From assembly GCA_028641055.1 (NCBI GenBank), contig CM054060.1:239782833-239846832 (forward strand): a DNA stretch of 64,000 nucleotides, given 5' to 3'. The stretch is from Alopecurus myosuroides (Eukaryota; Streptophyta; Magnoliopsida; Poales; Poaceae). This document shows, piece by piece, positions 9,387 to 22,276 of the stretch (position 1 is its first letter; each line of letters starts with the position of its first letter). Both the position numbers and the translations under genes were made by a program. The notes under the pieces were generated by a model. That model did no database searches. It was not told the DNA's origin and was given only the letters and a program-made list of their open reading frames with translations.

Positions 9387-12300
9387 TGTCACGACCCCGG
9401 ACCCAGAGATATACATACTGTTATGTGCTCCTAGCCATGGACTCACAAGGGCTTCAGGGTTACCAGCCCCGGCCGCAACAAACAACGGAAGGCAGACTGG
9501 ATTCATCGGCACGTAGTCCGGATCCCCAGTCTACTACTCCTTGTATCCATGCTAGTCATAACCAACTATGCATATCAAAACGTCCACGAATCGAATGAAA
9601 CTGAAGGAAACGGGACCAAAGCTATACAGAGATGCTATGTGTCCAGAAAGTGCAACAACAATCGAGGGTTATTGGGGTTACCTCGCCCCAGGCCGATCAC
9701 ATCGACAGGCGGGCTCGGACATGGATCATCGGCTCCACAACCCCTCGACTGCGACAACTATGCAGGCATAGCCAAAACTGTATAACAATGAGCTCGAAAC
9801 CAACAACCGATCAAAGCAACACTCTAGACAAAGAAACTTTATTAAACATGTGTTACTAGAGTATAGCTTACAAACAGAGGTCACACGACCCAACATTACA
9901 TCAGACAACGGAAGGCAAACTATGTTGCTAATCAACAAGAACCAAAAAGGCCTAAGAGGCCGCAACATAAGGCGACGTCCCAGCCCATAGATTCCAGGCT
10001 GCTACCTGGGAACCCCAAACTACTCGTCGATGTCCACGTTGAATCACCACCGATGTGAGATCTTCTCCTGAACCAAAATTAAGCAAACCTGAGTACGGGA
10101 GGTACTCAACAAGGCTTAGTTAACCTATTATATATCTGCTATCTTCAGAAAGGTTTTATGAAGGTTATTTGCGTAAAGCCATCTTTGTTTTGCAAGTTGA
10201 GGAAGGAATAGCACGTCTCATGGAATATTTTGAAAACAGATGAGAAAACTACTCAACTACTGATATCATCATCTTTTAATCCACCAAAACAGTTTAGCAC
10301 CTCGTGCTTCAAAGATCACCTCCTCCAGTTGTTCCACACTACCTCATGCTACAAGGTAACCCCTCTCGGCATCTCCGAGGAGGCATCCTTCAATCGTTAT
10401 CAGCAAGTTTTAAACATTCTGTTTAAGTTATCTATGATCACAGAATCCGTCACCAAGTCGTCTTTGACCGCAGACACGGCTTTTCGAAAAGATTTAACCC
10501 TGCAGGGGTGTACAACTTTACCCACACGTACCAACCGACTCTTAGTGCCACCAGGGTTAGCACTAGTCCGGGAAGTGCCGGCAGAGGGTGGTCGATTCCC
10601 AGCCTTTACCTTGTCGAACCATATCCATGAGTCAACCCAAATAGGGCCACCCCGTCAACAGGGAGTTGGCCACCTCCTGACGGCACCTGTTCTGTGAGTC
10701 GGGAACAAGATCCGTGTACGTCCATCACTTGTCCCGGTCACGACCTAATTTTCTCCAAAACATTTTCCGACTCACACGCAGATGGAAAGCTCAAACTACG
10801 TGGCTCATGGATAAGGTTAAACAAGTTAGTCAGCCGGGCGGGGTTCATCGGCCCACGTGTGGCTGTACGCTCAGTCTTGGCTCGAAGGCGAGAACTCTCT
10901 CCTAGGGGCATGAACAGGACAAAACGCCACAACCCATTGTGGCCTCACATCCATGCCGTGATTAGTCAAGTTGTCAAAGATAATTCGAAACATAAACACC
11001 TGACATAGTAGATTCACGCATTGACCAGAAACATCAACTAGGCATGGCTAAGCAAGACTCACAAGGTTTAGCGGAGCGCGCACAAACAAACCTATAGCTG
11101 CTAGGTGAAGTGGATCAGGATATCTAGGTTATGCAGCATATAGGAGAACTCTATTTACTGACATCAAATAGTTTGGAACCGAATGCAAAGTACGAGATTC
11201 AAATCACTTTGAAATCATATATGAGCAGATAAGAGGTTATGCTTGCCTTGGTTATAAGAAAACCAGATAAAGATCTTCAGGGATAAGTGCTTGACTTGTC
11301 GGTTAAGATCAAGTATTCGTCATTGGGGTTGATGGCCTTCTCTTCGGAGTCACGTTCTACCGAGGAAGAAATAACACCGAAAGAGAAATAACAATCAACA
11401 CATGGTATTGATGCAATGCGCAGTATGTATGCATGAGCAGGTTAATGCACTGGAATAAAGACCTAAACATGTTTGATGGGTTGCTAGGGTTCATATGGCA
11501 ATTATGCAATTTTGCTGAAAATTTGTCCGAAATAGGCCCCGGAGGGGTACTTCGGACGATTCTGAAGGTGAGTGCAATTTAAAGTGCTCAAAAGAGTTTG
11601 AAAACATCATAACTAGATTGTACTTGTCATTTCGAGCAATTTGATATATAACTTTTAATTTTCTAATTTTATTGAATAAAAACTTATTTTTCTATTTTTA
11701 AATGATTAACCAACATTAAAATAATACTCATTTTTGGACTTTCTCAAATATGTTTGAAAATGGCATAATTGGGTAGCTTACATTTTTCTGATCATTTTAG
11801 TACCTCACATTTATTTTTCTGAATTAAAAAAGATTAGTTATTGCTTTTACAAATTTAAACCATTTTTCTGGAATAAAAGAAAAACAGGGATTATGACACC
11901 ATGCTGATGCCAGCATGACATCAGCGATGGCCAGGACTCCACTGCCCTCGCACGATCGCGCGATGCAGCGCACGATTCCGAAATCGAAGAGCACCACGAG
12001 GGAGAGGAGATGACGACGAACCGGAAGGTGGCGGCGCCGCTAGGATATGGTCACCGGAGGATACTCGCCGGCGAGCAACCGCGGCGGCCGGATGTGGAGC
12101 ACGGCGCTACAGCGGAAGAAGGCCAGGATAAACTAAATGGAAGGCACCACGAGCATGGCTAGCTCACCGTGAGTTCGGAGGTGGGGTCGAGGGAGTAAAC
12201 CGGGGTCTCGGTTGGCCGGAATCCATGGAATTCGTGGCGGCCGGCGGCGAGGAGGAAGCAAGAAATTCGGCGCCCTATGGCCTTTCCGGGATGCGGGACT

Positions 12301-12926
12301 CCACTGGCTCGATGCAGGGACCACGAGGGATCTCCAGGACAGCACGGAGGAGCTCCAGGGGGTCCAAAACGACGGCGCCATGGCAGCTAACCCTAGCTAG
12401 GGTTTCGGCCATGAGAGGAACAGAGAGGGAGGGAGAGAGAACGGGGAGGATAGGGAGTAGGAGGAGGTCGTGGGCTTCCTCTAGAACCTATCTACGCAAG
12501 GAGGGAGGCAAGGAGGAGGTGGCAATCGAAGAGGGCTCAACCTCCACGCAGCTGCTCGCCTACTGTCAAAGGTTGAAGAAGACAAACAGAACATTTCGAA
12601 GACCCCCTGAAATTTCCGAATTTTTCAAAGAGGTCCTTTTTCCCTTTAAGAACTGAAAAGAAACACAGGTTTTGGGGGCCTTTTTGTGAACATAAAATTT
12701 GGCAAAAAAAACTTTTTGGAAACCTTATGAAATTTGCAAGCTCACCATGTATTTGCTTTCCAAAATTGAAATTATTTTTAGAACAAAATTTGGGTGATCA
12801 CTTTAAGTGATTTTTGGTCATTTCATTTGTTATTTGCAAATGCAAAAATTTTATCTAATGTTTTAATGCATGTATGAGATGACACAACACCACACACCCT
12901 TTTGTAGCAAAAATTGGGATGTTACA
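9387..12926 (-). repeat. 3' LTR of the LARD-like element
   Basis: On the minus strand it starts TGTAACATCCCAATTTTTGC and ends GGGGTCGTGACA. The 155-codon and 143-codon ORFs inside occur in both LTRs because the LTRs are near identical; nothing suggests they are genes. An AT-rich zone at 11600-11900 and a GC-rich zone at 11930-12500 are conserved between the copies. Confidence 0.9.
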
Positions 12927-12930
12927 AATC

Positions 12931-12940
12931 TACCCCCCTT
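12931..12940 (-). promoter_or_regulatory. Polypurine tract of the LARD-like element
   Basis: AAGGGGGGTA on the minus strand, four bases before the LTR start TGTAACATCCC. It sets the orientation as minus. Confidence 0.8.
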
Positions 12941-15900
12941 ACAAGAATCTCGTCCCGAGATTCCCGAAGGAGAAGAAAGAAGGAACACCGGTTTTGAACG
13001 AACTTCTCGAACCTTACGGTTCTTTTCTCGAAGAGGTTGATCCGTAGCATCTTGGAGTATTGAACTGATACACCTTAGGTAAGAGGGAAAACTCTTAGGA
13101 ACTTATCTTTACGAAGATCGAGTATCCCATGGGTAACTCATGACAGGATGTTCATAAAGAACTGTGGAGTTAACAGGCATGAAACACATCAAGGTAACAG
13201 AGGAAATATGAGAAGGTTTCAAGTTTGCGGACGATTGGTCTTGAAAGGATTTAGAATATGAGCTTTGCACAAGACTTTAAATCCTTTTGGAAAAGATAGG
13301 TCGAACAACTTGTGACATCGAGATTTCTTCAAACAGAATACCAAGATCGTGAGGATGGTCTTGGATACCACCAAGTTATGTCCGTAGACGAGAAAAGCAA
13401 AACACGAGAAAACACTGTAATCGTGCATCGGAGAGAATTTGATACTAAATCATGTTCACTCTTCGGAGTGGACACGGAAGATAACGGAAATTTTGTTCAT
13501 CCAAGTTTGTTGAAAACCTTTTCAAAGATTAGGAGGTTACTTCACAATGGAGGATGAATAACTACGGAATGTTGGAACACCGTGATTAAGGAGGAATTCT
13601 TGGTCACACCATAAGGATGGTTAACCAACGAGGATTGAAACACCAGAAGGAATAGGGAATCTCTTTCCTATTGTGCATTTGACGTAGCAATACGTTTACC
13701 ACATGGTTAAGATCCCACGGTTGAAGTGACTGACAAATTCACACAATGTGTGAGATGAACAGAAATTCAAGTACAGACAACTTGAGAAAGGAAACTGATC
13801 AGAGGCGGTTACGAAACACCACGAGATGTTCTCATGATGAACTTGTTTCCACTTGAACAAAGGTTTTGGAGGTTCAACTGAGAGGTATTGGAAAGATCAA
13901 CTTCCAAGTTATCTTGGACGTTCTAGATACCAAGATCAGGCTTACAGTAAGCTGTGAGTAGACCTTTAAGTGAAAGTAGAACTCCGGTTTGGAAGAACGG
14001 TGAGAAAGACTTGTTAGCACGAGCCATATAAGAATTCTCATGGGGAGTGGCTGTTCTTTCGGATTTAAAGGATATGACATTAGGCCTTCCGGCTGATTGT
14101 GTCAACCACCACATCAACCATGTCGGAATCTGAGGAGACCTAATTCAATACCCTTGAGGAAACACTAACCATCGTTGCTGCTTGAGATTCAGCTCTGGGT
14201 AGTGGATTTGATAACTTAGACTCGGTATGTTTGATCTAAGAGATTGCACCGGTTACCAACGAGATACATATGCTAGATTCTCAAGATATGGACTACGATG
14301 TCAAGCTCGATAAGATGAGCAGGATTATGGAACTCATGTATTAGCAACTTGCAAAAGACGGTTGCACCTACATGGACTACTTGCAAAAGAACACATCGGA
14401 GTCCTTGTTGAAAGACGGCTACGAAGATAACGAAGTTCTTAAACTTCTTCTCTTTTACGAAAGATCAGTCAGTGGCTTAATGTGGACGGAAAACTTCTTC
14501 TAGTAGACGGAGGTAACAACCAACCATCTCAAGAATAGACCACACATGCATGACCGTCTGGGGATTATTCCCGAAGGAACAAGAGAACTCTTCTCGAATC
14601 CACGGCGACAACTTTTACCAAAAGCACATGGACCAGAGTAGGTTACTTCGAACATTTGGAACCCAACTTCGTGATGACACGAAGATGGTTCTCGAAGGTT
14701 TCCAACATTATTGCCATTTGTTCAACATGAAACTCTTGCAACTTGGATGGTTAGAAATGTCATCGATGGGCTCGACAACAAACTTATCAAATTACTCCAA
14801 GAAGAGGGGTTCCTATGACACATGAACAGGGCAAAATATTGGTCAGACCAAAGGACGTGAAGGTGTACTCGTCAAAACACCATGAGTGAAAACACCGTAA
14901 AGGTAGTCCTTGGATCTTTTCTCGATTTGACGATAACCCAAATCAAATCAAGGGTAGAATGATAGCATGTCCACTGAAGAGATACTATCAAGCTTCAACA
15001 CAAAGGAAACTAGAATCCCTTAACAAAGGAACAAGTTAGGAAGAGCTTTTGTCTTTCAAGTCTCCAAGTTGTTGTTTAAGCTCAACCTACTAGTCTAGGG
15101 TGTCCAGCGAAGTTCCTTGGAGAAAGGAGTAGTTCAAAGTACCCCTTGTTTAGACATCACGGTCAGGTAAAACCTGGTGATACTTCTGGAAAGACAACCA
15201 GAATATCACAACCTATCGTTAGGTCTAGGAATTCGAAAGGAATCTTGCTTTTCAAAGCAACCGATATGGTCTTGAGATCTTTGGTATGAACCTAACTTTC
15301 TGATCAAGAATATGCACCGGATTGAACGGATCTGGTGACTCAGTCAACTTCAAACAGAGGCTGGGTGACCAGTAGTGCTAAGAAGGATACAGATGTTTCT
15401 TAAACTTTTCAAAGCAATAAGAATTTCAAAGAACATCTGATACACACCTCAAATCACATGCCCATCATACTCAAGCATTCAAGCTTGGAGTGAAGGTGGT
15501 TAAAGATGTGTAAGATCATCACTTCCTCAATAAGGCCGTGAAACTTAGCACAGTCTCGTGATATAAAAGAGTGTGATACTCGAAGGTAGAACAGAACAGA
15601 AGCTGATAAAACTTCTTCAATCTGCGGATTGCAAAACTTTGACCTGGTCCTGGAGATGAACGAGGTTCTGGAGTTTGTTTCTCCTAACATTCCAAGGTGG
15701 AATTTTCTCACGGAAAACAAGAGCAAATGCATTGGAAGAATCCAACACACACAGGCAACTTGGTGTCCGAACCAACGAACGAAGTTCGGAAAGCAACTGA
15801 AGAGTAGGAACGTGCTCTAGAAAATCCTGAGATCACGTTGGATGCACGGGGTAATACTCATGTGTAGAACCCATGCTAAAAGGTTAGTATAGCTGAAATA

Positions 15901-16688
15901 AGAACAAAGACGTAGATGCCATGATGATCACTCCTGTGGTGATCCCTTTTGGTTCCAGAAGAAAGCCTATAGCTATTGGAGTTGGAATTTCCTAGCCACC
16001 CTGAGGTAAAACAGATTCCTCAGGATTCAACGAAACAGAACTTGGGTTAAAGGTCAGCATCCTGTACTGATAGAGTGAGCATCACATGGTTATGAAACCA
16101 CATAACTCAACTCACCACGATTCAGCACATTCCGGGACCTTCGGTTCAAGTCCAAAGTTTAAAAACACGACGAAAGGAGTAACTACTATATGAGTGCCAC
16201 AAAGGACACTACAATTAGCAATCACGAGGTATCTTTCAAAAGACAGACATAACTCCGGAAGAACTTGAGCGGAGGAAGAATACATTCGAGATGAAAAGGA
16301 AATCTCGAGGTTCAGGATTTAGAACTTGGAAACATGTAGGAATGTGGAATCCGGACAACTCTGAGAGATTGGAATGGAAAGGAAGTCTCCCAGATTAAGA
16401 GATAACGGAATATGGAACACACACGGCTCTAGAAACTCATAACTAGGTCAACTTGGGTAAAAGACGTCCTTGCCAGAGAAGGCACCTAGGTTTTGAATAA
16501 CTAGAAGGGATAGCAAAACCTTTTCAAATCAAAACAGGTAAGGTGACCCAGAGTTTGAGCGATACCAGATAAGGAGTAAAAAGAAACCTAAGAAGGTTTT
16601 TTACAACTCATTTGAGGTTTCAAAGTAGTTTTCACAATCACTAGACTCGACATCGACCAAGCAAGAAGGTTTTCCTACAGGCAGTCCT

Positions 16689-16700
16689 GCTCTGATACCA
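16689..16700 (-). promoter_or_regulatory. Primer-binding site (initiator Met tRNA type) of the LARD-like element
   Basis: TGGTATCAGAGC on the minus strand, five bases inside the 5' LTR end. This is the classical complement to the 3' end of plant initiator methionine tRNA. Confidence 0.88.
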
Positions 16701-16705
16701 AGACT

Positions 16706-19700
16706 TGTCACGACCCCGGACCCAGAGATATACATACTGTTATGTGCTCCTAGCCATGGACTCACAAGGGCTTCAGGGTTACCAGCCCCGGCCGCAACAA
16801 ACAACGGCAGGCAGACTGGATTCATCGGCACGTAGTCCGGATCCCCAGTCTACTACTCCTTGTATCCATGCTAGTCATAACCAACTATGCATATCAAAGC
16901 GTCCACGAATCGAATGAAACTGAAGGAAACGGGACCAAAGCTATACAGAGATGCTATGTGTCCAGAAAGTGCAACAACAATCGAGGGTTATTGGGGTTAC
17001 CTCGCCCCAGGCCGATCACATCGACAGGCGGGCTCGGACATGGATCATCGGCTCCACAACCCCTCGACTGCGACAACTATGCAGGCATAGCCAAAACTGT
17101 ATAACAATGAGCTCGAAACCAACAACCGATCAAAGCAACACTCTAGACAAAGAAACTTTATTAAACAGGTGTTACTAGAGTATAGCTTACAAACAGAGGT
17201 CACACGACCCAACATTACATCAGACAACGGAAGGCAAACTATGTTGCTAATCAACAAGAACCAAAAAGGCCTAAGAGGCCGCAACATAAGGCGACGTCCC
17301 AGCCCATAGATTCCAGGCTGCTACCTGGGAACCCCAAACTACTCGTCGATGTCCACGTTGAATCACCACCGATGTGAGATCTTCTCCTGAACCAAAATTA
17401 AGCAAACCTGAGTACGGGAGGTACTCAACAAGGCTTAGTTAACCTATTATATATCTGTTATCTTCAGAAAGGTTTTATGAAGGTTATTTGCGTAAAGCCA
17501 TCTTTGTTTTGCAAGTTGAGGAAGGAATAGCACGTCTCATGGAATATTTTGAAAACAGATGAGAAAACTACTCAACTACTGATATCATCATCTTTTAATC
17601 CACCAAAACAGTTTAGCACCTCGTGCTTCAAAGATCACCTCCTCCAGTTGTTCCACACTACCTCATGCTACAAGGTAACCCCTCTCGGCATCTCCGAGGA
17701 GGCATCCTTCAATCGTTATCAGCAAGTTTTAAACATTCCGTTTAAGTTATCTATGATCACAGAATCCGTCACCAAGTCGTCTTTGACCGCAGACACGGCT
17801 TTTCGAAAAGATTTAACCCTGCAGGGGTGTACAACTTTACCCACACGTACCAACCGACTCTTAGTGCCACCAGGGTTAGCACTAGTCCGGGAAGTGCCGG
17901 CAGAGGGTGGTCGATTCCCAGCCTTTACCTTGTCGAACCATATCCATGAGTCAACCCAAACAGGGCCACCCCGTCAACAGGGAGTTGGCCACCTCCTGAC
18001 GGCACCTGTTCTGTGAGTCGGGAACAAGATCCGTGTACGTCCATCACTTGTCCCGGTCACGACCTAATTTTCTCCAAAACATTTTCCGACTCACACGCAG
18101 ATGGAAAGCTCAAACTACGTGGCTCATGGATAAGGTTAAACAAGTTAGTCAGCCGGGCGGGGTTCATCGGCCCACGTGTGGCTGTACGCTCAGTCTTGGC
18201 TCGAAGGCGAGAACTCGCTCCTAGGGGCATGAACAGGACAAAACGCCACAACCCATTGTGGCCTCACATCCATGCCGTGATTAGTCAAGTTGTCAAAGAT
18301 AATTCGAAACATAAACACCTGACATAGTAGATTCACGCATTGACCAGAAACATCAACTAGGCATGGCTAAGCAAGACTCACAAGGTTTAGCGGAGCGCGC
18401 ACAAACAAACCTATAGCTGCTAGGTGAAGTGGATCAGGATATCTAGGTTATGCAGCATATAGGAGAACTCTATTTACTGACATCAAATAGTTTGGAACCG
18501 AATGCAAAGTACGAGATTCAAATCACTTTGAAATCATATATGAGCAGATAAGAGGTTATGCTTGCCTTGGTTATAAGAAAACCAGATAAAGATCTTCAGG
18601 GATAAGTGCTTGACTTGTCGGTTAAGATCAAGTATTCGTCATTGGGGTTGATGGCCTTCTCTTCGGAGTCACGTTCTACCGAGGAAGAAATAACACCGAA
18701 AGAGAAATAACAATCAACACATGGTATTGATGCAATGCGCAGTATGTATGCATGAGCAGGTTAATGCACTGGAATAAAGACCTAAACATGTTTGATGGGT
18801 TGCTAGGGTTCATATGGCAATTATGCAATTTTACTGAAAATTTGTCCGAAATAGGCCCCGGAGGGGTACTTCGGACGATTCTGAAGGTGAGTGCAATTTA
18901 AAGTGCTCAAAAGAGTTTGAAAACATCATAACTAGATTGTACTTGTCATTTCGAGCAATTTGATATATAACTTTTAATTTTCTAATTTTATTGAATAAAA
19001 ACTTATTTTTCTATTTTTAAATGATTAACCAACATTAAAATAATACTCATTTTTGGACTTTCTCAAATATGTTTGAAAATGGCATAATTGGGTAGCTTAC
19101 ATTTTTCTGATCATTTTAGTACCTCACATTTATTTTTCTGAATTAAAAAAGATTAGTTATTGCTTTTACAAATTTAAACCATTTTTCTGGAATAAAAGAA
19201 AAACATGGATTATGACACCATGCTGATGCCAGCATGACATCAGCGATGGCCAGGACTCCACTGCCCTCGCACGATCGCGCGATGCAGCGCACGATTCCGA
19301 AATCGAAGAGCACCACGAGGGAGAGGAGATGACGACGAACCGGAAGGTGGCGGCGCCGCTAGGATATGGTCACCGGAGGATGCTCGCCGGCGAGCAACCG
19401 CGGCGGCCGGACGTGGAGCACGGCGCTACAGCGGAAGAAGGCCAGGATAAACTAAATGGAAGGCACCACGAGCATGGCTAGCTCACCGTGAGTTCGGAGG
19501 TGGGGTCGAGGGAGTAAACCGGGGTCTCGGTTGGCCGGAATCCATGGAATTCGTGGCGGCCGGCGGCGAGGAGGAAGCAAGAAATTCGGCGCCCTATGGC
19601 CTTGCCGGGATGCGGGACTCCACTGGCTCGATGCAGGGACCACGAGGGATCTCCAGGACAGCACGGAGGAGCTCCAGGGGGTCCAAAACGACGGCGCCAT

Positions 19701-20245
19701 GGCAGCTAACCCTAGCTAGGGTTTCGGCCATGAGAGGAACAGAGAGGGAGGGAGAGAGAACGGGGAGGATAGGGAGTGGGAGGAGGTCGTGGGCTTCCTC
19801 TAGAACCTATCTACGCAAGGAGGGAGGCAAGGAGGAGGTGGCAATCGAAGAGGGCTCAACCTCCACGCAGCTGCTCGCCTACTGTCAAAGGTTGAAGAAG
19901 ACAAACAGAACATTTCGAAGACCCCCTGAAATTTCCGAATTTTTCAAAGAGGTCCTTTTTCCCTTTAAGAACTGAAAAGAAACACAGGTTTTGGGGGCCT
20001 TTTTGTGAACATAAAATTTGGCAAAAAAAACTTTTTGGAAACCTTATGAAATTTGCAAGCTCACCATGTATTTGCTTTCCAAAATTGAAATTATTTTTAG
20101 AACAAAATTTGGGTGATCACTTTAAGTGATTTTTGGTCATTTCATTTGTTATTTGCAAATGCAAAAATTTTATCTAATGTTTTAATGCATGTATGAGATG
20201 ACACAACACCACACACCCTTTTGTAGCAAAAATTGGGATGTTACA
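16706..20245 (-). repeat. 5' LTR of the LARD-like element
   Basis: 3540 bp, the partner of 9387-12926 with no indel and about 13 substitutions (for example 16806, 17167, 17457, 19205, 19382). The left edge TGTCACGACC and right edge GATGTTACA are matched in both copies. Confidence 0.9.
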
Positions 20246-20250
20246 ACAAG

Positions 20251-20923
20251 AGGCAAGCTTGTGCTCGGTTCAGACTAGGAAGACTCTAGGTGAATTGAGC
20301 CATCCCTTCTATGAGAGCCAACGGGTTCCTTATATACCGGAGTTTGGGCCTCTTTCCCGCTCATACTTGGTGGGAAAGGATCGCCAAAAGATTCCAAGGA
20401 TGGGACAGACACAACTCGGTGGCTCCTGCCTGTCTTGGTCATCGAGGACAGCTCCACCGTCCATAACAGAGCGGTGGGGGATCCCGGTGACGTTTCTTCC
20501 GTCTTGTAGCGCCACCCTGGTCTTCTTGCACCAAGAAGGAAGTCTTGGGGACGGCTCTTTGGCGTGGGTAGCTGTCGCGCACGCTTTATACACGAGAATG
20601 GCAACTACCACCAAAGGTGAACTGTGGCACTGTTGTGCCTCCGTCAGCCTGCAGAGCAGCAATCATCAGCCACACATGGCATGTTTCCTCGCGAGGTAAA
20701 AATCCTTTGGAGAGGAGCGGAGAGCTCAAGGTAGAGCTCATCTCCAGGTACGGACAAATGCACTCCTCTAGAGGGGCCAGCCTTCAACCGGCCGCATCCT
20801 TGGGGATTCAAGGAATCGCGAAGAGACTTTGCATCGCGAGACATCCTCGATGAGGCATCCTGTTCCTCCTAGGCTGGGCCATAGTAGACGGGTCAGGATA
20901 CCCTGGTATCCACTGGACCGACA
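20251..20923 (-). repeat. B 3' LTR, initial part
   Basis: On the minus strand it begins TGTCGGTCCAGTGGATACCA at 20923 and runs to the LARD insertion site. It matches 60710-61371 base by base with scattered differences. It includes the CTTGTAGCGCCACC block and the GCGGGAAA-type motif pair near 20353-20377. The purine-containing GGGCCCGGGGCTAC lies just outside, as expected for a 3' LTR. Confidence 0.8.
20353..20377 (-). promoter_or_regulatory. E2F-like inverted motif pair in B 3' LTR
   Basis: On the plus strand, TTTCCCGC at 20353-20360 and GTGGGAAA at 20370-20377 form an inverted pair; on the minus strand this lies about 15-20 bases upstream of a GTATATAAGG TATA-like box. TTTCCCGC fits the consensus for plant E2F factors. 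The same arrangement recurs in other B/C-type LTRs, best in the B 5' LTR. Confidence 0.45.
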
Positions 20924-21073
20924 GTAGCCCCGGGCCCGTGGTGGACACATGTCCGAAGGAGGCGAGACGTCGCGGGGCCAACCGCTGCTGGGCCAGTCGT
21001 GGGCACGTGGCGCGACTTTTCGCGACACACGATCTCCTCGAGGTGGAGATAACGGCTCCCTGCGTCGTGGGCA

Positions 21074-21080
21074 TATAAAA
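21074..21080 (+). promoter_or_regulatory. TATA box of the B reverse-strand ORF
   Basis: TATAAAA in GGGCATATAAAACCTGGG, 110 bases before the start codon position and within the internal region next to the 3' LTR. It directs transcription opposite to the element's own genome. In C the matching site is the weaker CGCATAAAGTC near 59040. Confidence 0.6.
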
Positions 21081-21183
21081 CCTGGGCCGTCACACCAAAG
21101 GACTCCTTCTTTCCAACACTCGCCACTGCCTCCCTGCTCCTTTCCTCCTAGATCCTTCATCTTCCCCAAGATCTTCCACCTCC

Positions 21184-22276
21184 TTGGCGGGCAAAAAGAA
21201 AGCTCCAGCCGCTACGAAAGGAAAGACCGTTGCGCCCGCTGCTCCAGCTTCCTACCCCACAAATCCGGTGTTGGGGACCTCCCGTATCTGGCCTGACCAG
21301 GTCCTTGAGAAGGCCAGGCTTATGGTGGGCTCCGCCATGAATGACCATGGTGCTACCTCTCTTCATGAGGTCACGATGCTGCGGGGCACCCTTACCGCCA
21401 GCTCATGTGCATTCTTTTACCACACCGTGTTCACGGGTCTGGTTCCTCCTTTCTCTATCTTCTTCGCCTCCATTCTGGACCATTACCAAATCCACGCGTT
21501 GCACCTCCACCCCAACTCTGTTTTGACCCTGGCGATCTTCTCCTTATGGTGTGAGGTCTTTTTGGATGGCAGGCCCTCCGTGGCCTTCTTCTGTTGTTTC
21601 TTGAGCCTCCGCGTGACAGCGAGGGAATATTCCGCCGGCTGTGTTTCCTTTGGCCTGGGCTTAGGGGGAGGTGCTCTATTCCCTCATGTGGATTTCATAA
21701 AGAGGGTGGACGACTTTTTTTTTGACAAAAGGGGGGTGGACGACTTCACTGTGCACTGGGTGTACTTGGATACACGTGCCTCCAGTGACTTCTTCGAGAT
21801 TCCCCAAGCGCGGCCTAGGAAACATACTGGCTAGAAGCAGGAGAGGCTTGATGATGTGGCCATGGCGCCCTTGGTTCCGCGTATGGAGGATCTTCACAAC
21901 AAGGGGCTCAAGGCTTCCATGGTTGTCATGGAGTTCGCCCGCCAGCACCTCGCGCCTCTTCAGCAGCACGAACGCCTCATGTTCTACTACGGTGGCACCA
22001 ATGACAAAATGAGGCTCAGCAGCTTTCGGCTCGAGGACAAGTAGCTCGAGGGGGTGCTGCGGACCCTTATCGCCAACGATTCTCCCCCAACCCTTCCTTC
22101 ATCCATTGTTCCCCTCTACAGCCTTAGAGAGGAGGCGAGGGACGCCATTGTTAACGCGATGCCGCATTTTGACCGGTGGGGTCTTCTTGGCGAGAGAGAG
22201 GAGTCGAGGGTAGACAACCCCCTTATGACACGCCCCATGGAAGAGAGCAAGCTGAAAACGCAAGCACGAAGGGCTC
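21184..22276 (+). pseudogene. B reverse-strand ORF, N-terminal part (Transposase_28-like domain)
   Basis: First segment of the ORF lying antisense to B's gag. The start position matches the ATG of C at 58932 but is mutated to TTG here. Residues 1-30 are a lysine/alanine-rich tail (AGKKKAPAA). About 70-170 hold the Transposase_28-like core with HLHPNSVLTLAIFSLWCEVF and PSVAFFCCFLSLR. About 225-330 hold a helical block with MEDLHNKG and LAPLQQHERLM. One frame is kept over the whole segment, broken by two TAG stops (21832-21834 and 22042-22044). A short in-frame insertion near 21710-21745 duplicates GGTGGACGACTT around a T-run. The function is unknown; the domain is known only from plant retroelements. 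The segment ends where element A is inserted. Confidence 0.75.

Larger units (their letters stand above)
12927..16705 (-). other. Non-coding interior of the LARD-like element
   Basis: 3779 bp with stop codons throughout all frames. The longest ORF is about 98 codons (minus, 15750-15454) with no recognised domain. Composition is even and AT-leaning. No RT, integrase, protease or zinc-knuckle motif could be found. It may hold packaging or dimerisation structure, as proposed for LARDs, or be a fully decayed gag-pol. Confidence 0.7.
9387..20245 (-). mobile_element. LARD-like LTR element with 3.54 kb LTRs and non-coding interior
   Basis: 10.86 kb, bounded by TSD ACAAG at 9382-9386 and 20246-20250. 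The two LTRs (9387-12926 and 16706-20245) are the same length, 3540 bp, and differ by only about 13 substitutions by eye. Orientation is minus: a purine tract borders 12926 and an initiator-Met-type primer-binding site borders 16706. The 3.78 kb interior has no ORF over about 100 codons and no visible gag or pol. Large LTRs with a structured but non-coding core define the LARD class, which depends on partner elements for enzymes. It sits inside the 3' LTR of element B. It is the youngest LTR insertion in the window whose paired LTRs can be compared. Confidence 0.9.

Noticed and set aside
10230..10697. 155-codon ORF on the plus strand, with a near identical copy at 17549-18016
   Set aside because: Both lie at the same place in the two LTRs of one young element, so similarity reflects LTR identity and not gene conservation. 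There is no domain and no independent evidence of coding.
12133..12656. ORFs of 82 and 143 codons in the GC-rich part of the large LTR, repeated at 19452-19975
   Set aside because: They are on opposite strands over the same bases, in a GC-rich LTR segment. No start context or domain supports them.
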